Notes under the pieces: model-generated
Databases searched by the model: none
Seen by the model: only the letters and a program-made list of their open reading frames with translations
What the model was told of the DNA's origin: nothing
Made by a program: the position numbers and the translations under genes
NCBI GenBank assembly: GCA_963848825.1
Contig: CAWKFA010000008.1
Location: forward strand, 558,001 to 622,000
Length of the DNA stretch: 64,000 nucleotides
Reading direction: 5' to 3'
Source of the DNA: CAVVSQ01 sp963848825
Lineage (GTDB): Bacteria > Planctomycetota > Planctomycetia > Gemmatales > Gemmataceae
Part shown: in pieces, positions 20,296 to 29,189 of the stretch
Position numbering within the stretch: position 1 is the first letter of the stretch
How the letters are laid out: each line of letters starts with the position of its first letter

Positions 20296-21786
20296 GTGGA
20301 ACCCGCGGTAATGCAAGTTTACAACACGTTGACCAAAAAGAAGGAAACCTTCCAGACCGTCGTGCCCGGCAAGGTCGGCATGTATGTTTGCGGTCCCACG
20401 GTCTATAAGCCGAGCCACCTGGGGCACATGGTGGGGCCGGTAATTTTCGATACCGTCAAACGCTATCTCCAGTATCTCGGCTACCAGGTGACCTTTGTCG
20501 TCAACATCACCGACGTCGATGACAAGCTTATCGTCGAAGCGCGCAAACAAAACACCACCGTCCCTGAGCTCGCCGAACGGATCACCAAGGATTACATCGG
20601 CAACCTGACGCTGCTCAATGTCACCGGCATCGACCACATGCCGCGGGCGACGCATTACATGGCCGACATCATCCAGCTCATCGACGGGCTGATCGCCAAG
20701 GGGTATGCCTATCCGGCTGGCGGTGATGTCTATTTCGACGTGACGCGAGACGAGGACTATGGCAAGCTATGCCACCGCGACCCCGAGCAACTCGAAGCCG
20801 GTGCGCGCATCGAAGTGAGCGACAAGAAACGCGGCCCGGGCGATTTCGCATTGTGGAAACAGGCCAAGCCTGGCGAGCCCTTCTGGGAAAGTCCATGGGG
20901 CCAGGGACGTCCGGGCTGGCATATCGAATGTTCGGCCATGAGCATGAAGCTCCTGGGCAAGACCCTGGATATTCACGGCGGCGGGCTCGATCTTCAGTTT
21001 CCGCACCATGAAAATGAGCTGGCCCAGTCGGAATCCTACAACGACGCCACCTTCGTCCGCTTCTGGATGCATAACGGCCTGATGAAAACCGGCACGGAGA
21101 AAATGTCCAAGAGCAAGGGCAACGAAATCGTCGTTTCCGAACTGTTGAAGCGGCACGAGCCTGAAACCTTGCGCTTTTTTCTGCTCGCCACCCACTACCG
21201 CCGCCCCATCGACTATAGCGAGGAACGGCTCGAGGAAATTCGCCGCGGTCTCGACAACTTTTATCGTTTTTTCGCAAGGTTCGAGCGCATAACCAAAACG
21301 AGTTTTTATGATCTCAAGGCGCCGGCCCTACGCCGGTCCGATCCGACGAAAGTGCCCGAGGCTGGCTTCGAGGCGGAAGTCGCCGGGATGTGGGCCAGGT
21401 TTCTCGAACACATGGATGACGATTTCAACACTGGCGGCGCCATCGGCACACTCTATGACATGCTCACGGCGCTCAATCGTTTCGCGGATACCGGTCAACT
21501 GGAAACTTCAGCCGCCACGCCGGCCGCCCACCAGTCCTTCCAGCGCTCTGCCCTGCTCATGAAGGAGCTGACGCAAATCCTCGGTATTTTCCACCAGGCA
21601 CCCGCTGTCAAGCAAGCAGGGCAGGACCAGTTGACCGCGGCCCTCATGCAATTGCTCATTGATCTCCGGGCCCAGGCGCGCGCGAGCAAAAACTTCGCCC
21701 TGGGGGACCAGATCCGCAAACGGCTTACCGAGCTCGGCGTTACGCTCGAAGACCGGCCTGGCGGAACGCTTTCGCGCGTAGGTTGA
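20296..21786 (+). CDS. cysS: Cysteinyl-tRNA synthetase
   Basis: Class I synthetase charging tRNA-Cys, 496 residues and intact. It has the zinc Cys and HIGH-type motif in YVCGPTVYKPSHLGHM, then VTFVVNITDVDDKLI. Zinc-site residues GWHIECSAMSMKLLG, FPHHENELAQSE and the KMSKS loop (TEKMSKSKGNEIVV) follow. The DALR anticodon-binding helix bundle fills the C-terminus. The GTG at 20296 has GAGGAAG just upstream; the ATG at 20311 gives the more typical N-terminus MQVYNTLTKKKE and is an equally good start. It is followed after 32 bp by ruvC. Confidence 0.95.
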   Translation: MEPAVMQVYNTLTKKKETFQTVVPGKVGMYVCGPTVYKPSHLGHMVGPVIFDTVKRYLQYLGYQVTFVVNITDVDDKLIVEARKQNTTVPELAERITKDYIGNLTLLNVTGIDHMPRATHYMADIIQLIDGLIAKGYAYPAGGDVYFDVTRDEDYGKLCHRDPEQLEAGARIEVSDKKRGPGDFALWKQAKPGEPFWESPWGQGRPGWHIECSAMSMKLLGKTLDIHGGGLDLQFPHHENELAQSESYNDATFVRFWMHNGLMKTGTEKMSKSKGNEIVVSELLKRHEPETLRFFLLATHYRRPIDYSEERLEEIRRGLDNFYRFFARFERITKTSFYDLKAPALRRSDPTKVPEAGFEAEVAGMWARFLEHMDDDFNTGGAIGTLYDMLTALNRFADTGQLETSAATPAAHQSFQRSALLMKELTQILGIFHQAPAVKQAGQDQLTAALMQLLIDLRAQARASKNFALGDQIRKRLTELGVTLEDRPGGTLSRVG

Positions 21787-21818
21787 CACCGCGGACTGCT
21801 TGCCAGGAATGGTGAACG

Positions 21819-22327
21819 TTGGAACCTGATCCCAAAGTCCGCATCCTCGGCATCGACCCAGGTCTGCAAATCACCGGTTACGGCGTCGTCGAATCGGGCC
21901 CGCAAGGCGTGGTCGTATGCGAAGCCGGGATCATACGCGTGGCCGCGCGAAAACCCCTATGGCTTTGCGCATCCTCTCTGTGTACAACGGTATAGTGGAG
22001 ATCGTCGAGCAGTTCAAACCGACCGTGTTCGCGGTGGAACAGCTTTACGCCCATTACCTCCATCCGCGTACCGCCATCTTGATGGGCCACGCGCGTGGGG
22101 CTATTCTGCTGGCGGCCGCTCAGCGCGGGCTTGACGTCGTGAGCTACAACGCGACACGCATCAAGAAGACCATCACCGGCAATGGCAGGGCCTCCAAGGA
22201 CCAGGTGCAGCGGACGATTCAGCGCGAGCTCGGCCTGGCGAAAGTGCCAGAGCCGCCGGACGTCGCCGATGCTCTGGCGGTTGCACTGTGCCATTTTTAT
22301 CTGGTGAAGATACCAGGTGCTGGCTAG
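21819..22327 (+). CDS. ruvC: Holliday junction resolvase RuvC, frameshifted
   Basis: RuvC cleaves Holliday junctions with the RuvAB motor. The first catalytic Asp is in VRILGIDPGLQITGYGVVES; near 21955 the frame shifts to RILSVYNGIVEIVEQFKP. The second acidic site is Glu in VFAVEQLYAHYLHPRTAILM, then GHARGAILLAAAQRGLDVVS. KKTITGNGRASKDQVQ follows, and the last catalytic Asp is in PDVADALAVALCHFYL. About 169 residues once joined, the usual size. No ATG precedes the N-terminus; TTG at 21819 is the only upstream start in frame before a TGA. Confidence 0.92.
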
Positions 22328-22330
22328 CCC

Positions 22331-22415
22331 GTTGAAAAAGGGGTCAGACCCCTTCGATACCCTCGAAAACGTTGAAAACACTGTTCGCTTTAAGGGGTCT
22401 GACCCCTTTTTCAAC
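22331..22415. repeat. Large inverted repeat between ruvC and ruvA
   Basis: The 24-bp arm at 22331-22354 (GTTGAAAAAGGGGTCAGACC then CCTT) is repeated as its exact reverse complement at 22392-22415. Each arm is itself a palindrome around AGGGGTCAGACCCCT. The structure could form alternative RNA stems in the ruvC-ruvA leader. GGGGTC-A-GACCCC palindromes occur as dispersed elements in many genomes, so I read this as a REP-like pair. Confidence 0.88.
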
Positions 22416-22445
22416 GAACTGCGAGAGCCTCAAGGACAAGTGGGC

Positions 22446-23075
22446 ATGATCACCAAAATCGCCGGCGTCGTCAATCGGGTGCTGGACGAGGAATTGCGCC
22501 TTCAGGTAGGCGCTTTCGAATACCAAGTTTTGGTGCCGGAGTTTGTGCGCCGCCATTTGCAAAACCTGCTCGGCAAGGAAGTGGCCTTGCACACGACGGA
22601 ATATCTCGAGGGCAACCCCATGCAGGGGAAAATGGTGCCCCGTTTCATCGGCTTTACCAGTGAGGTGGAGCTGGACTTCTTCGAGCTATTCTGCACGGTT
22701 GATAAGGTGGGTGTTCGCAAAGCGATGAAGGCGCTGGTGCGACCGATTCGCGAAATTGCCGATGCCATTCAGCGCCAGGATGCCAAATGGCTGACGTCCC
22801 TTCCCGGAATTGGGCCGGCGACGGCAGAGCAGATCGTGGCCACCCTGCGGCGTAAAGTCACCAGGTATGCCTTGATGGCAGGACCGAGTAGCGACGGCAC
22901 GCCCGCGCCGGCTTCCGGAGTTGATGGCAACCTTATCGAAGATGCTTACCAGGCGCTCCTGAGTGTGGGCCATAGCCCTCATGAGGCACGCGAACGTCTC
23001 GATAAAACTTTGGCGGCCGGCAAAAAGTTTGCGGGCGTCGACGAGATTTTGTTGGCGATTTACCAGCAGAAGTAA
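22446..23075 (+). CDS. ruvA: Holliday junction DNA helicase subunit RuvA
   Basis: 209 residues from the ATG at 22446 (MITKIAGVVNRVLDEEL). RuvA binds the four-way junction and recruits RuvB. The N-terminal OB-fold is followed by GFTSEVELDFFELFCTVDKV, the first helix-hairpin-helix with VGVRKAMKALV, and the second with WLTSLPGIGPATAEQIVATL. The C-terminal RuvB-binding domain (IEDAYQALLSVGHSPHEARE) is reached through an Ala/Pro/Gly linker. Intact, 38 bp before ruvB. Confidence 0.95.
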   Translation: MITKIAGVVNRVLDEELRLQVGAFEYQVLVPEFVRRHLQNLLGKEVALHTTEYLEGNPMQGKMVPRFIGFTSEVELDFFELFCTVDKVGVRKAMKALVRPIREIADAIQRQDAKWLTSLPGIGPATAEQIVATLRRKVTRYALMAGPSSDGTPAPASGVDGNLIEDAYQALLSVGHSPHEARERLDKTLAAGKKFAGVDEILLAIYQQK

Positions 23076-23113
23076 GCTCAAGATGGCTGCCTTCAGAGAC
23101 CCAAGGAACGTTC

Positions 23114-24154
23114 ATGGCTCGTGAAGCCATTGTGCAGGGCGACAAGCCCGATGATGAGGAAAAAAGACGGGATGCCGCTCTGCGCCCGCGCTTTTTGCGC
23201 GAGGTCATTGGCCAGAAGTCGGTGGTCGAAAGGCTAGGCATCGTCCTCAGGGCTTGCAAGAAACTTAAAGAACCCCTTTCCCATATCCTTTTCGATGGCC
23301 CACCCGGACTGGGCAAAACGACTTTCGCCACCGTTTTACCCAATGAGCTGAACACGACGATTCAGATGACCAGCGGCCCTGCACTCACCAAGCCCGCCGA
23401 TTTGTTGCCGTTCCTGACCAACGCCGGCGAAGGATCGATCTTGTTCATCGATGAAATTCATCGCATGCCGCGGGTTGTCGAGGAGTTCATTTACCCCGCC
23501 ATGGAAGATTTCCGGGTCGATATTATCCTGGGCGATGGCGTCAACGCCCGCACCATCACCATGCACCTCAAGCATTTCACGCTCATCGGCGCGACCACGC
23601 GCAGCGGGATGCTCTCCGGCCCGATGCGTGACCGGTTCAAGATGCACGAACACCTCGATTTCTACACCGACGACGAGCTCGCCCAGATCGTGACCATCAA
23701 TGCCCGTAAGCTGAAAACCCCGCTGGCGCCGGAGGCTGCCACCGAAATCGCCGGCCGTAGTCGCGGTACGCCCCGTATCGCCAATGCACGCCTGTGGTGG
23801 GCACGTAACTACGCCACTAGCGAGGCGGATGGCAATATCACTCTCGAAGTTGTCCGCGCGGCCCTCAAGATGGCGGAAGTCGATGGCGAGGGCATGGACA
23901 AGCAGGACCGGCGCTACCTGTCGACGTTGATCGATGTTTTTGGCGGCGGACCCACGGGCGTTGAAGCCCTCGCGGCTACCATGAACTTGCCTAGCGATAC
24001 ACTGAGCGACGAAATCGAACCCTACCTGTTGCGTGGCCAGATGATCGTCCGCTCGCCCAGAGGTCGTGTTGCCACGCCGCGTGCCTACGCCCATCTCGGC
24101 AAAGTAAGGCCGATTATCACTGAAAGTTCGCAGGTTACACTTTTCGACGACTAA
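23114..24154 (+). CDS. ruvB: Holliday junction branch migration ATPase RuvB
   Basis: 346 residues, the standard RuvB length. AAA+ motor of branch migration. It has the N-terminal RPRFLREVIGQKSVVERL, Walker A in FDGPPGLGKTTFATVL and Walker B in SILFIDEIHRMPRVVEEF. Sensor 1 is in TLIGATTRSGMLSGPMRDRF and sensor 2 near SRGTPRIANARLWWARNYA. The winged-helix C-terminal domain carries DVFGGGPTGVEALAATMN and EPYLLRGQMIVRSPRGRVAT. Intact. Together with ruvC and ruvA it forms a complete resolvasome cluster. Confidence 0.97.
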   Translation: MAREAIVQGDKPDDEEKRRDAALRPRFLREVIGQKSVVERLGIVLRACKKLKEPLSHILFDGPPGLGKTTFATVLPNELNTTIQMTSGPALTKPADLLPFLTNAGEGSILFIDEIHRMPRVVEEFIYPAMEDFRVDIILGDGVNARTITMHLKHFTLIGATTRSGMLSGPMRDRFKMHEHLDFYTDDELAQIVTINARKLKTPLAPEAATEIAGRSRGTPRIANARLWWARNYATSEADGNITLEVVRAALKMAEVDGEGMDKQDRRYLSTLIDVFGGGPTGVEALAATMNLPSDTLSDEIEPYLLRGQMIVRSPRGRVATPRAYAHLGKVRPIITESSQVTLFDD

Positions 24155-24368
24155 AACGCGCACATGTCCCAGTTGATCTAGCTTGCCGTGTATAAATATT
24201 CATTTGTACACTAAAAAAGCGATTTTATCATTTTCGTTTGTGGAATAATTCTCCTGTATTGCCTATATTACCATCAGGCGGCGCCTCTTAGCTGAGTAGG
24301 GCCGGGCTTGCTTCATTGCAGGCCACTCATGTGGAGACGATTTTCCTCTCTTGGGAGAGCAATCCTGG

Positions 24369-24872
24369 ATGGCCCGTACATTAACCATACTTTTTCGGCG
24401 CGATCCCTCGGGGGATCGTCTTGACCAGGAGATCAAGTTTGAAGGCTATCGCCCCTATTGGCCGGATGGTACGGCCGTCGCGGTCGGTCTGGATGCGTTT
24501 TGCAAATATGGCGTTCGCCTCCTGGCCCTGGGTAAGCACCTCGAGGGCCGGCGCGAAAGGTTAATCAGCCTCGTTTGCCTGCCGCTCACGGGCGCCGACG
24601 ATGCCTATAGCCGTTTGCCCGGCCACCGAGTACGCCGGTTCTTTATCGAAAGGTCCGGCTCAATTGGCCGCCTCCACTTCCTGAATGAGACGCCGACCAG
24701 AGTAACCTTCGAGATCGGCCGCGACGAACCCCGCGTCCTCCGCTGGATTGGCCTGACGCAACTTACGGACGGCGATAGACTTTGGTTCGATCTGGCGGCC
24801 AAACCGGTGGACACCACCCTCAAGCTCCCGCCACACCATGATAGTCTGGTGGCGTTCAACTACCGATCGTAG
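24369..24872 (+). CDS. Hypothetical protein
   Basis: 167 residues from the ATG at 24369 (MARTLTILFRRDPSGDRLDQ), with GGGAGAG about 12 bases upstream; an earlier in-frame start is at 24351. No family recognised. It has no signal peptide or membrane helix and looks like a soluble beta-rich protein with many Arg residues (GHRVRRFFIERSGSIGRLHF, RWIGLTQLTDGDRLWFDLAA). It follows an A/T-rich 200-bp intergenic region after ruvB that probably holds its promoter. Confidence 0.65.
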   Translation: MARTLTILFRRDPSGDRLDQEIKFEGYRPYWPDGTAVAVGLDAFCKYGVRLLALGKHLEGRRERLISLVCLPLTGADDAYSRLPGHRVRRFFIERSGSIGRLHFLNETPTRVTFEIGRDEPRVLRWIGLTQLTDGDRLWFDLAAKPVDTTLKLPPHHDSLVAFNYRS

Positions 24873-24987
24873 CGGCCGGTTCACCCGCCGCGTTGGCTTG
24901 CCATCAGGAACGGCTGTTGCCACTTCTCCCCGGCTTCCCCAACGCGAACTTCATCTCGTTTACCGAGAAAGCACCGGCCAGATGCAT

Positions 24988-25921
24988 TCATTGCTTCGCG
25001 AAGAAGAACCGCTCGGCGGTTTTTCTCAACAGCCATTGCCTGTCGTCGTCGCTGAGGAAATCAAGCCCGTGCCGGATGAGATTAATGCTTGCCGCGTAGG
25101 TGTGGTCGCCCTGGACCTGAAACGGAGAGTCGCTTTCCCACATGCAGCGGTGCGCTCCAAACGCGGCGATAGTTCTTTTGATCAAAGGGGCCAGGTCCTG
25201 GTAGGGCGGTTGTTTTTTGCCCAACGTATAGAAGGCGCCGATCTTGAGCAGGACCTTCTCGTGCCTGGCCATGGCGCACAGGCGCTCGACATCCGCGTCA
25301 CGAATCACACCATCCTGGCCGATGCGCGCCAGATGGTCGATGATTATCGTCGTGTCCGGATATGCCGAACACATGCGGTCGAGTTCAGGCAGCGCGTCGG
25401 GCCCAATCAGACAGGCCAGCGCCTGGTTGTTGCGGGCGGCGGCCGCGAACATCTTTTGGTACCCTTCGGGACGCAGCCAGTTCGCAATCGGTTCAGCCGT
25501 TAATTTTGGATGGATGCGAAAGGCACGCACCCCCTTTTTGGCCAGCTCACCCATCTCGCGCCGGGTCTTTGCCGAGCGGATTGATCAGCGCGGTGCCCAC
25601 GAAGACGTCGGGATATTTCGCGATCGTATCCAGCATGTAGGAATTGTCGAAGCCGTAAAAGCTTATCTGAATGAGGTTGATTCGCCCTACGCCGGCGGGC
25701 TTAGAATGTTTGAAAAGCTCTTCCGGCGTAAACGACACGGGCTTCACATTGGCTGCCTGGTAGCCGGCCGCCAGGGGATAGCGGGTCGTATCGGCGGACC
25801 AGACATGCACATGGGCGTCGATAAGATTCATGGCTGTCAAATCCTCCGCCGGCGAACGCATGGCAGTTTGCGACACCAGTAAACATGCGGCAGTGCAGAT
25901 CGCCAACGACCGTGGGAGCAT
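24988..25921 (-). CDS. Secreted amidohydrolase-family protein, frameshifted
   Basis: Signal peptide at the ATG at 25921 (MLPRSLAICTAACLLVSQ), then the metal-binding opening MNLIDAHVHVWSADTTRYPL of amidohydrolase-2 proteins. Near 25555 the frame shifts into GELAKKGVRAFRIHPKL. It continues with DTTIIIDHLARIGQDGV (His), LLKIGAFYTLG and the terminal Asp motif RCMWESDSPFQVQG. About 310 residues in all. The fold is that of TIM-barrel lactonases and decarboxylases such as LigI- or fucono-lactonase-like enzymes; the substrate is not clear. Exported, in contrast to the cytoplasmic amidohydrolase at 18036. Confidence 0.85.
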
Positions 25922-26080
25922 CGTTCTACCCGTCAATCTTGAGTGAGTAAACCCGCTCGACATTCTATTGGACATTTCCACTCTGGTTCCCTGTTTTTCT
26001 CTCTGAGATAACGAGCCAGATGGATTCGAGCGGATAGAATGTCGGTCTTACCCCCGTCACGCTTGACCCCGGAGAAACCC

Positions 26081-26509
26081 ATGCGCACATTTTTCGCTCT
26101 CACCGCCGGCAGCCTCCTGGTCGCCGGAGCTCTGCCCGTCGCGGGCCAAGTATCGCACGGCAAGGTGAAGGTCACTGCGATTTCCGCTCAGGACATTGTC
26201 GAGAAACTCGACGGCAAAGATGCGAAAGTAACCATGCTCGAGGTGATCCTGGAGCCTGGCCAATCAAGCCCGCCACACCGCCACCCTGGACCAGTATTCG
26301 GCTATATTCTTGAAGGGACATACCAGTGGGGCATCAACGATCAGGCCGTGAAGACCCTCAAAACCGGCGACACCTTTTACGAACCTGCCAACAGCCTGCA
26401 CCGCGTCTCGCTAAACCCCAGCACCAACACCAAGACCCGCCTCCTGGCAGTCATGTTGCACCCGCGCGACGCGAAGGAACTTTCGATTCCGGAGGTTAAG
26501 AAGGAGTGA
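26081..26509 (+). CDS. Secreted cupin-domain protein
   Basis: 142 residues from the ATG at 26081, with GGAGAA at 26071-26076. Signal peptide MRTFFALTAGSLLVAGALPV with cleavage near AGQVS. One cupin fold: first motif EPGQSSPPHRHPGPVFGYIL with its two His residues and Glu, and second motif FYEPANSLHRVSLNPS with its His. It can bind a metal. Small periplasmic cupins of this kind are often of unknown function. The gene diverges from the amidohydrolase at 24988-25921 with about 160 bp between them. Confidence 0.87.
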   Translation: MRTFFALTAGSLLVAGALPVAGQVSHGKVKVTAISAQDIVEKLDGKDAKVTMLEVILEPGQSSPPHRHPGPVFGYILEGTYQWGINDQAVKTLKTGDTFYEPANSLHRVSLNPSTNTKTRLLAVMLHPRDAKELSIPEVKKE

Positions 26510-26640
26510 GGTTCACCCTGCGTCACGACTTCGTTTGCGAGGGGAGAAATAGGTCACGAAGAGGGCGTCATCTTGAGTCGGATCAGCAGTTATGAATCCG
26601 CTGTGGGTGTTCACGGACGGACCAGACCGGAGTTCGCAGT

Positions 26641-26757
26641 GTCGTTGCTGCGTCACGTCTTCGGCAACCCCTTCCAGGGTGGTAAATTGCAGATCGCCGA
26701 GCCCGCATGTTCGTGGGTGCTGGGTGGTGGATTTAAAACTGTGGAAGGGGTGAGGCC
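26641..26757 (+). pseudogene. Remnant of the MTExEWLxC paralog family
   Basis: SLLRHVFGNPFQ at 26641-26676 matches the CDLLRDIFNNPFRPITL region of the intact copy at 27385. Bases 26725-26745 (GTGCTGGGTGGTGGAT) match its 3' end (GCTGGGTGGTGGATGCGG). The roughly 180 bp that separate these in the intact copy are largely missing. It therefore looks like an internally deleted copy directly upstream of two longer ones. Confidence 0.6.
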
Positions 26758-27381
26758 ATGACCGAACAAGAATGGCTCGTCTGCAATGATCCGAGACGTA
26801 TGATTCAGCGACTTCGAGGCAGGGCAGTCGCCCGAAAACTGCAACTCTTTATTTCTGCCCCAGCTTACGTCGGGTTGGTTCTCAACAAAATGACCAGTAC
26901 CGCCAAATGTCTCAAGTTGAGCGAAGCTTTTGTGGACTGTGAGATCACTGAAACAGAGCTTTCGGAAGCTTGGAACCGCACCTGGCCGCGTGCAAGATGG
27001 ATAGGTATGTCCTTGCCTCGCATGAACCGATGGATAGCTCCCTTTGTGGCGTGGCATGTACGGTGTCTGCGGAAATGGCCGGGATTGTTCGGATTTCCAT
27101 CACGCACGGAAATGCCAGCACAATGCGACTTACTTCGAGAACATCTTCTTCGGCAACCCCTTCCGGCCCATCACCCTGAATCCCTCCTGGCTCACCTCCA
27201 CTGTTACAGCCCTGGCCCTGAGAAAATCTATGACGACCGTGCCTTTGACGAATTGCCCATCCTTGCCAACGAACTGGTAAAATCTGGGTGTGCCGATCCT
27301 GAAATCCTGGGCCATTGCCGTGGCCAGGGGCCGCATGTAAAAGGTTGTTGGGTTTTGGATGCGGTGCTGGGGAGGAAGTAA
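26758..27381 (+). CDS. MTExEWLxC paralog, copy A, frame-disturbed
   Basis: Starts MTEQEWLVCNDPRRMIQRL and ends GPHVKGCWVLDAVLGRK, both closely matching the next gene. The middle is disturbed: after CDLLRE near 27130 the family segment FFGNPFRPITLNPSWLTSTV is in another frame. The first frame resumes at IYDDRAFDELPILANELVKS. Residues 35-110 also diverge strongly. So it is one copy with compensating indels, either sequencing errors or decay. The family recurs in many copies in Gemmataceae-type genomes, to my knowledge without assigned function. A cytoplasmic location is likely, as no signal is present. Confidence 0.7.
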   Translation: MTEQEWLVCNDPRRMIQRLRGRAVARKLQLFISAPAYVGLVLNKMTSTAKCLKLSEAFVDCEITETELSEAWNRTWPRARWIGMSLPRMNRWIAPFVAWHVRCLRKWPGLFGFPSRTEMPAQCDLLREHLLRQPLPAHHPESLLAHLHCYSPGPEKIYDDRAFDELPILANELVKSGCADPEILGHCRGQGPHVKGCWVLDAVLGRK

Positions 27382-27384
27382 GGC

Positions 27385-28005
27385 GTGACGGAAAAAGAGT
27401 GGCTTACTTGTACGGAGCCCGCCGAGATGTTTCAACATCTCTGGAGCCAAGCGAGCATTCGCCGATTACGCCTATTCGCCTGCGCCTGGTGCCGCTGCCA
27501 CTGCTTCGAGCAGTTGGACCAGAGATGTCAAGACATCGTGCAAGTGGGCGAATCTTTTGCCGATGGCTTGGTAAGGGAGATTAAACGCCACCTAGCGGAT
27601 CAAGTAGCGTGGTGGGCAATGCTCACTGCAACGAGAAAACGGGATTGGGAAAAGCTTCGTGCAATCGGAGAGGCCAGAAAGACGGTGGCGACTGCAAAGG
27701 ATCGAATCGTATGTATAAAGCAGTATTATTCTGCCGTGGAAAAGAAGCGGCAATGCGATTTACTCCGTGACATCTTCAACAATCCCTTCCGCCCCATCAC
27801 GCTCGAACCATCCTGGCTTACCCCCACCGTGACTGCCCTGGCCCAGCAAATCTACGACTACCGTGCCTTCGACCGCCTGCCCATCCTGGCCGATTCCTTG
27901 GTAAAATCCGGGTGCGATAACCAGGGAATCTTGGATCATTTGAGAGGGCCAGGGCCGCACGTAAGGGGATGCTGGGTGGTGGATGCGGTGTTGGGAAGGG
28001 AGTAG
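27385..28005 (+). CDS. MTExEWLxC paralog, copy B, intact
   Basis: 206 residues, starting four bases after copy A ends. MTEKEWLTCTEPAEMFQHLW, then RRLRLFACAWCRCHCFEQL (Cys-rich), a helical middle (EVGESFADGL-like segment near 50), and CDLLRDIFNNPFRPITLEPS. WLTPTVTALAQQIYDYRAFD, RLPILADSLVKSGCDNQGIL and HLRGPGPHVRGCWVVDAVLG follow. The ordered Cys residues may bind metal, but this is inference. I know of no function for this planctomycete paralogous family. Confidence 0.8.
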   Translation: MTEKEWLTCTEPAEMFQHLWSQASIRRLRLFACAWCRCHCFEQLDQRCQDIVQVGESFADGLVREIKRHLADQVAWWAMLTATRKRDWEKLRAIGEARKTVATAKDRIVCIKQYYSAVEKKRQCDLLRDIFNNPFRPITLEPSWLTPTVTALAQQIYDYRAFDRLPILADSLVKSGCDNQGILDHLRGPGPHVRGCWVVDAVLGRE

Positions 28006-28055
28006 ATTTTTATCACCGACGTAGCTATCCGCGAGGAGGACCTGATACTTTACTC

Positions 28056-28655
28056 ATGATGGCATGGACGACGGATTCCGGTGTGAAAGTGGATGAGGAA
28101 AAAAGCGATGGTTCAAGACCCAGCCATTCTCTTGGAAAAGTTGTCGGGCAAACGCCTCGGCCGTATTTCACGTTTGATTTCGGTCAGATGAAAGATGAGC
28201 GGTGCTTTTCAGTTGTCGTTCCCGAAGAAAAGGCACGACCCCTTGTTTCCAGCCTGCGAAAGCAACTTCCATCGGGGTTCGTTACATTCGTTGGGACAAC
28301 TCGATGGATTGGGGATGAGAAGCATGATGGCAACGCAGAGGTTGTCGTCGGAAAAGGCGAATCTCAATTTGACATCTTGCGGTTAGCGAGAGCCGATGCT
28401 TGTAACTGTGGTATGGACACCGAAGACCTGGCAAAGAAGTTGCAATCTTGGCATCACTCCTACGGGATAAACATTTTTCATGCTGAAACTGACATCATTG
28501 AATTCACGCTAGACACCATTCCGGTTGACATGCGGGTATTTGCAAACGAGGTCTATGAGTTCTGCCCCGATATAGTAGACCAAGGCATAGGCTCGGTGGA
28601 GGCGTTAGAGCGGGCTATCGAGGACCACAAGCATGTCTACCTGTGGTGGGATTGA
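28056..28655 (+). CDS. DUF4253-domain protein
   Basis: About 199 residues from the ATG at 28056. The C-terminal two thirds match DUF4253: FDILRLARADACNCGMDTED, LAKKLQSWHHSYGINIFHAE, IIEFTLDTIPVDMRVFANEV and YEFCPDIVDQGIGSVEALER, ending HVYLWWD. The N-terminal 50 residues are poorly conserved, and another frame (MVQDPAILLEKLSGKRLG at 28110) reads more like the usual start, so a frame break near 28190 is possible. DUF4253 proteins occur in variable regions, often near polymorphic toxin or SUKH-type genes; the function is unknown. Confidence 0.82.
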   Translation: MMAWTTDSGVKVDEEKSDGSRPSHSLGKVVGQTPRPYFTFDFGQMKDERCFSVVVPEEKARPLVSSLRKQLPSGFVTFVGTTRWIGDEKHDGNAEVVVGKGESQFDILRLARADACNCGMDTEDLAKKLQSWHHSYGINIFHAETDIIEFTLDTIPVDMRVFANEVYEFCPDIVDQGIGSVEALERAIEDHKHVYLWWD

Positions 28656-28757
28656 GAGAATAGTAATCGCACTTCGCCTCGACGGAAACACATTCCCCCT
28701 TCTTCAAACACCTGCCCGTCTGGGACAACGACCGGATGCTGCAAACCAGAGGAGATC

Positions 28758-29174
28758 ATGGACATTGACCGGCTTGGAGGAGACATTCTTGCGGAGCGGC
28801 GACTGACCAGCGAAGAACTCATTGCGGCATTGAATTCCCTGCTATCGCTGTCTCCAGGGAAGATCGTTACCTACAATGACTGGCAAGAGTTGCCGGAGAA
28901 ATCCGACCACACCATGATTTATTGCCGCTTTTGGCATTTACAGGGAGGCGAGTTCCACACTGTAATCGACCTTCCCGACAGCCTGCTGCACGGTCTTCCT
29001 CGCAATCCCACTGCGTCGAGATTTGCCAAACTTCTGGATTGCAATGTCCTTATTTGCGATAATTCGGCCAACCCTTATGCATTCCAGCTTTGTGGCAGCA
29101 AAGGTGAATTTGAACCTGTCTTCCTTGACCCAAAAACAATGGACAGAGACGAGTTCGTGATTTACCGAGGGTGA
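28758..29174 (+). CDS. Hypothetical small acidic protein
   Basis: 138 residues: MDIDRLGGDILAERRLTSEE, with a short beta/alpha pattern (KIVTYNDWQELP, TMIYCRFWHLQGGEFHTVID) and no membrane helix. ATG at 28758 is preceded by GAGGAG (28748-28753). No family recognised. Size, acidity and position next to DUF4253 recall immunity-type proteins of polymorphic toxin loci, but no toxin partner is visible, so this remains a guess. Confidence 0.65.
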   Translation: MDIDRLGGDILAERRLTSEELIAALNSLLSLSPGKIVTYNDWQELPEKSDHTMIYCRFWHLQGGEFHTVIDLPDSLLHGLPRNPTASRFAKLLDCNVLICDNSANPYAFQLCGSKGEFEPVFLDPKTMDRDEFVIYRG

Positions 29175-29189
29175 CAAAGACCATGCTCA

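Noticed and set aside
24155..24368. Possible tRNA or RNA gene in the A/T-rich gap after ruvB
   Set aside because: No T-loop (GTTCGA-type) motif or acceptor stem was found; it reads as a promoter region.
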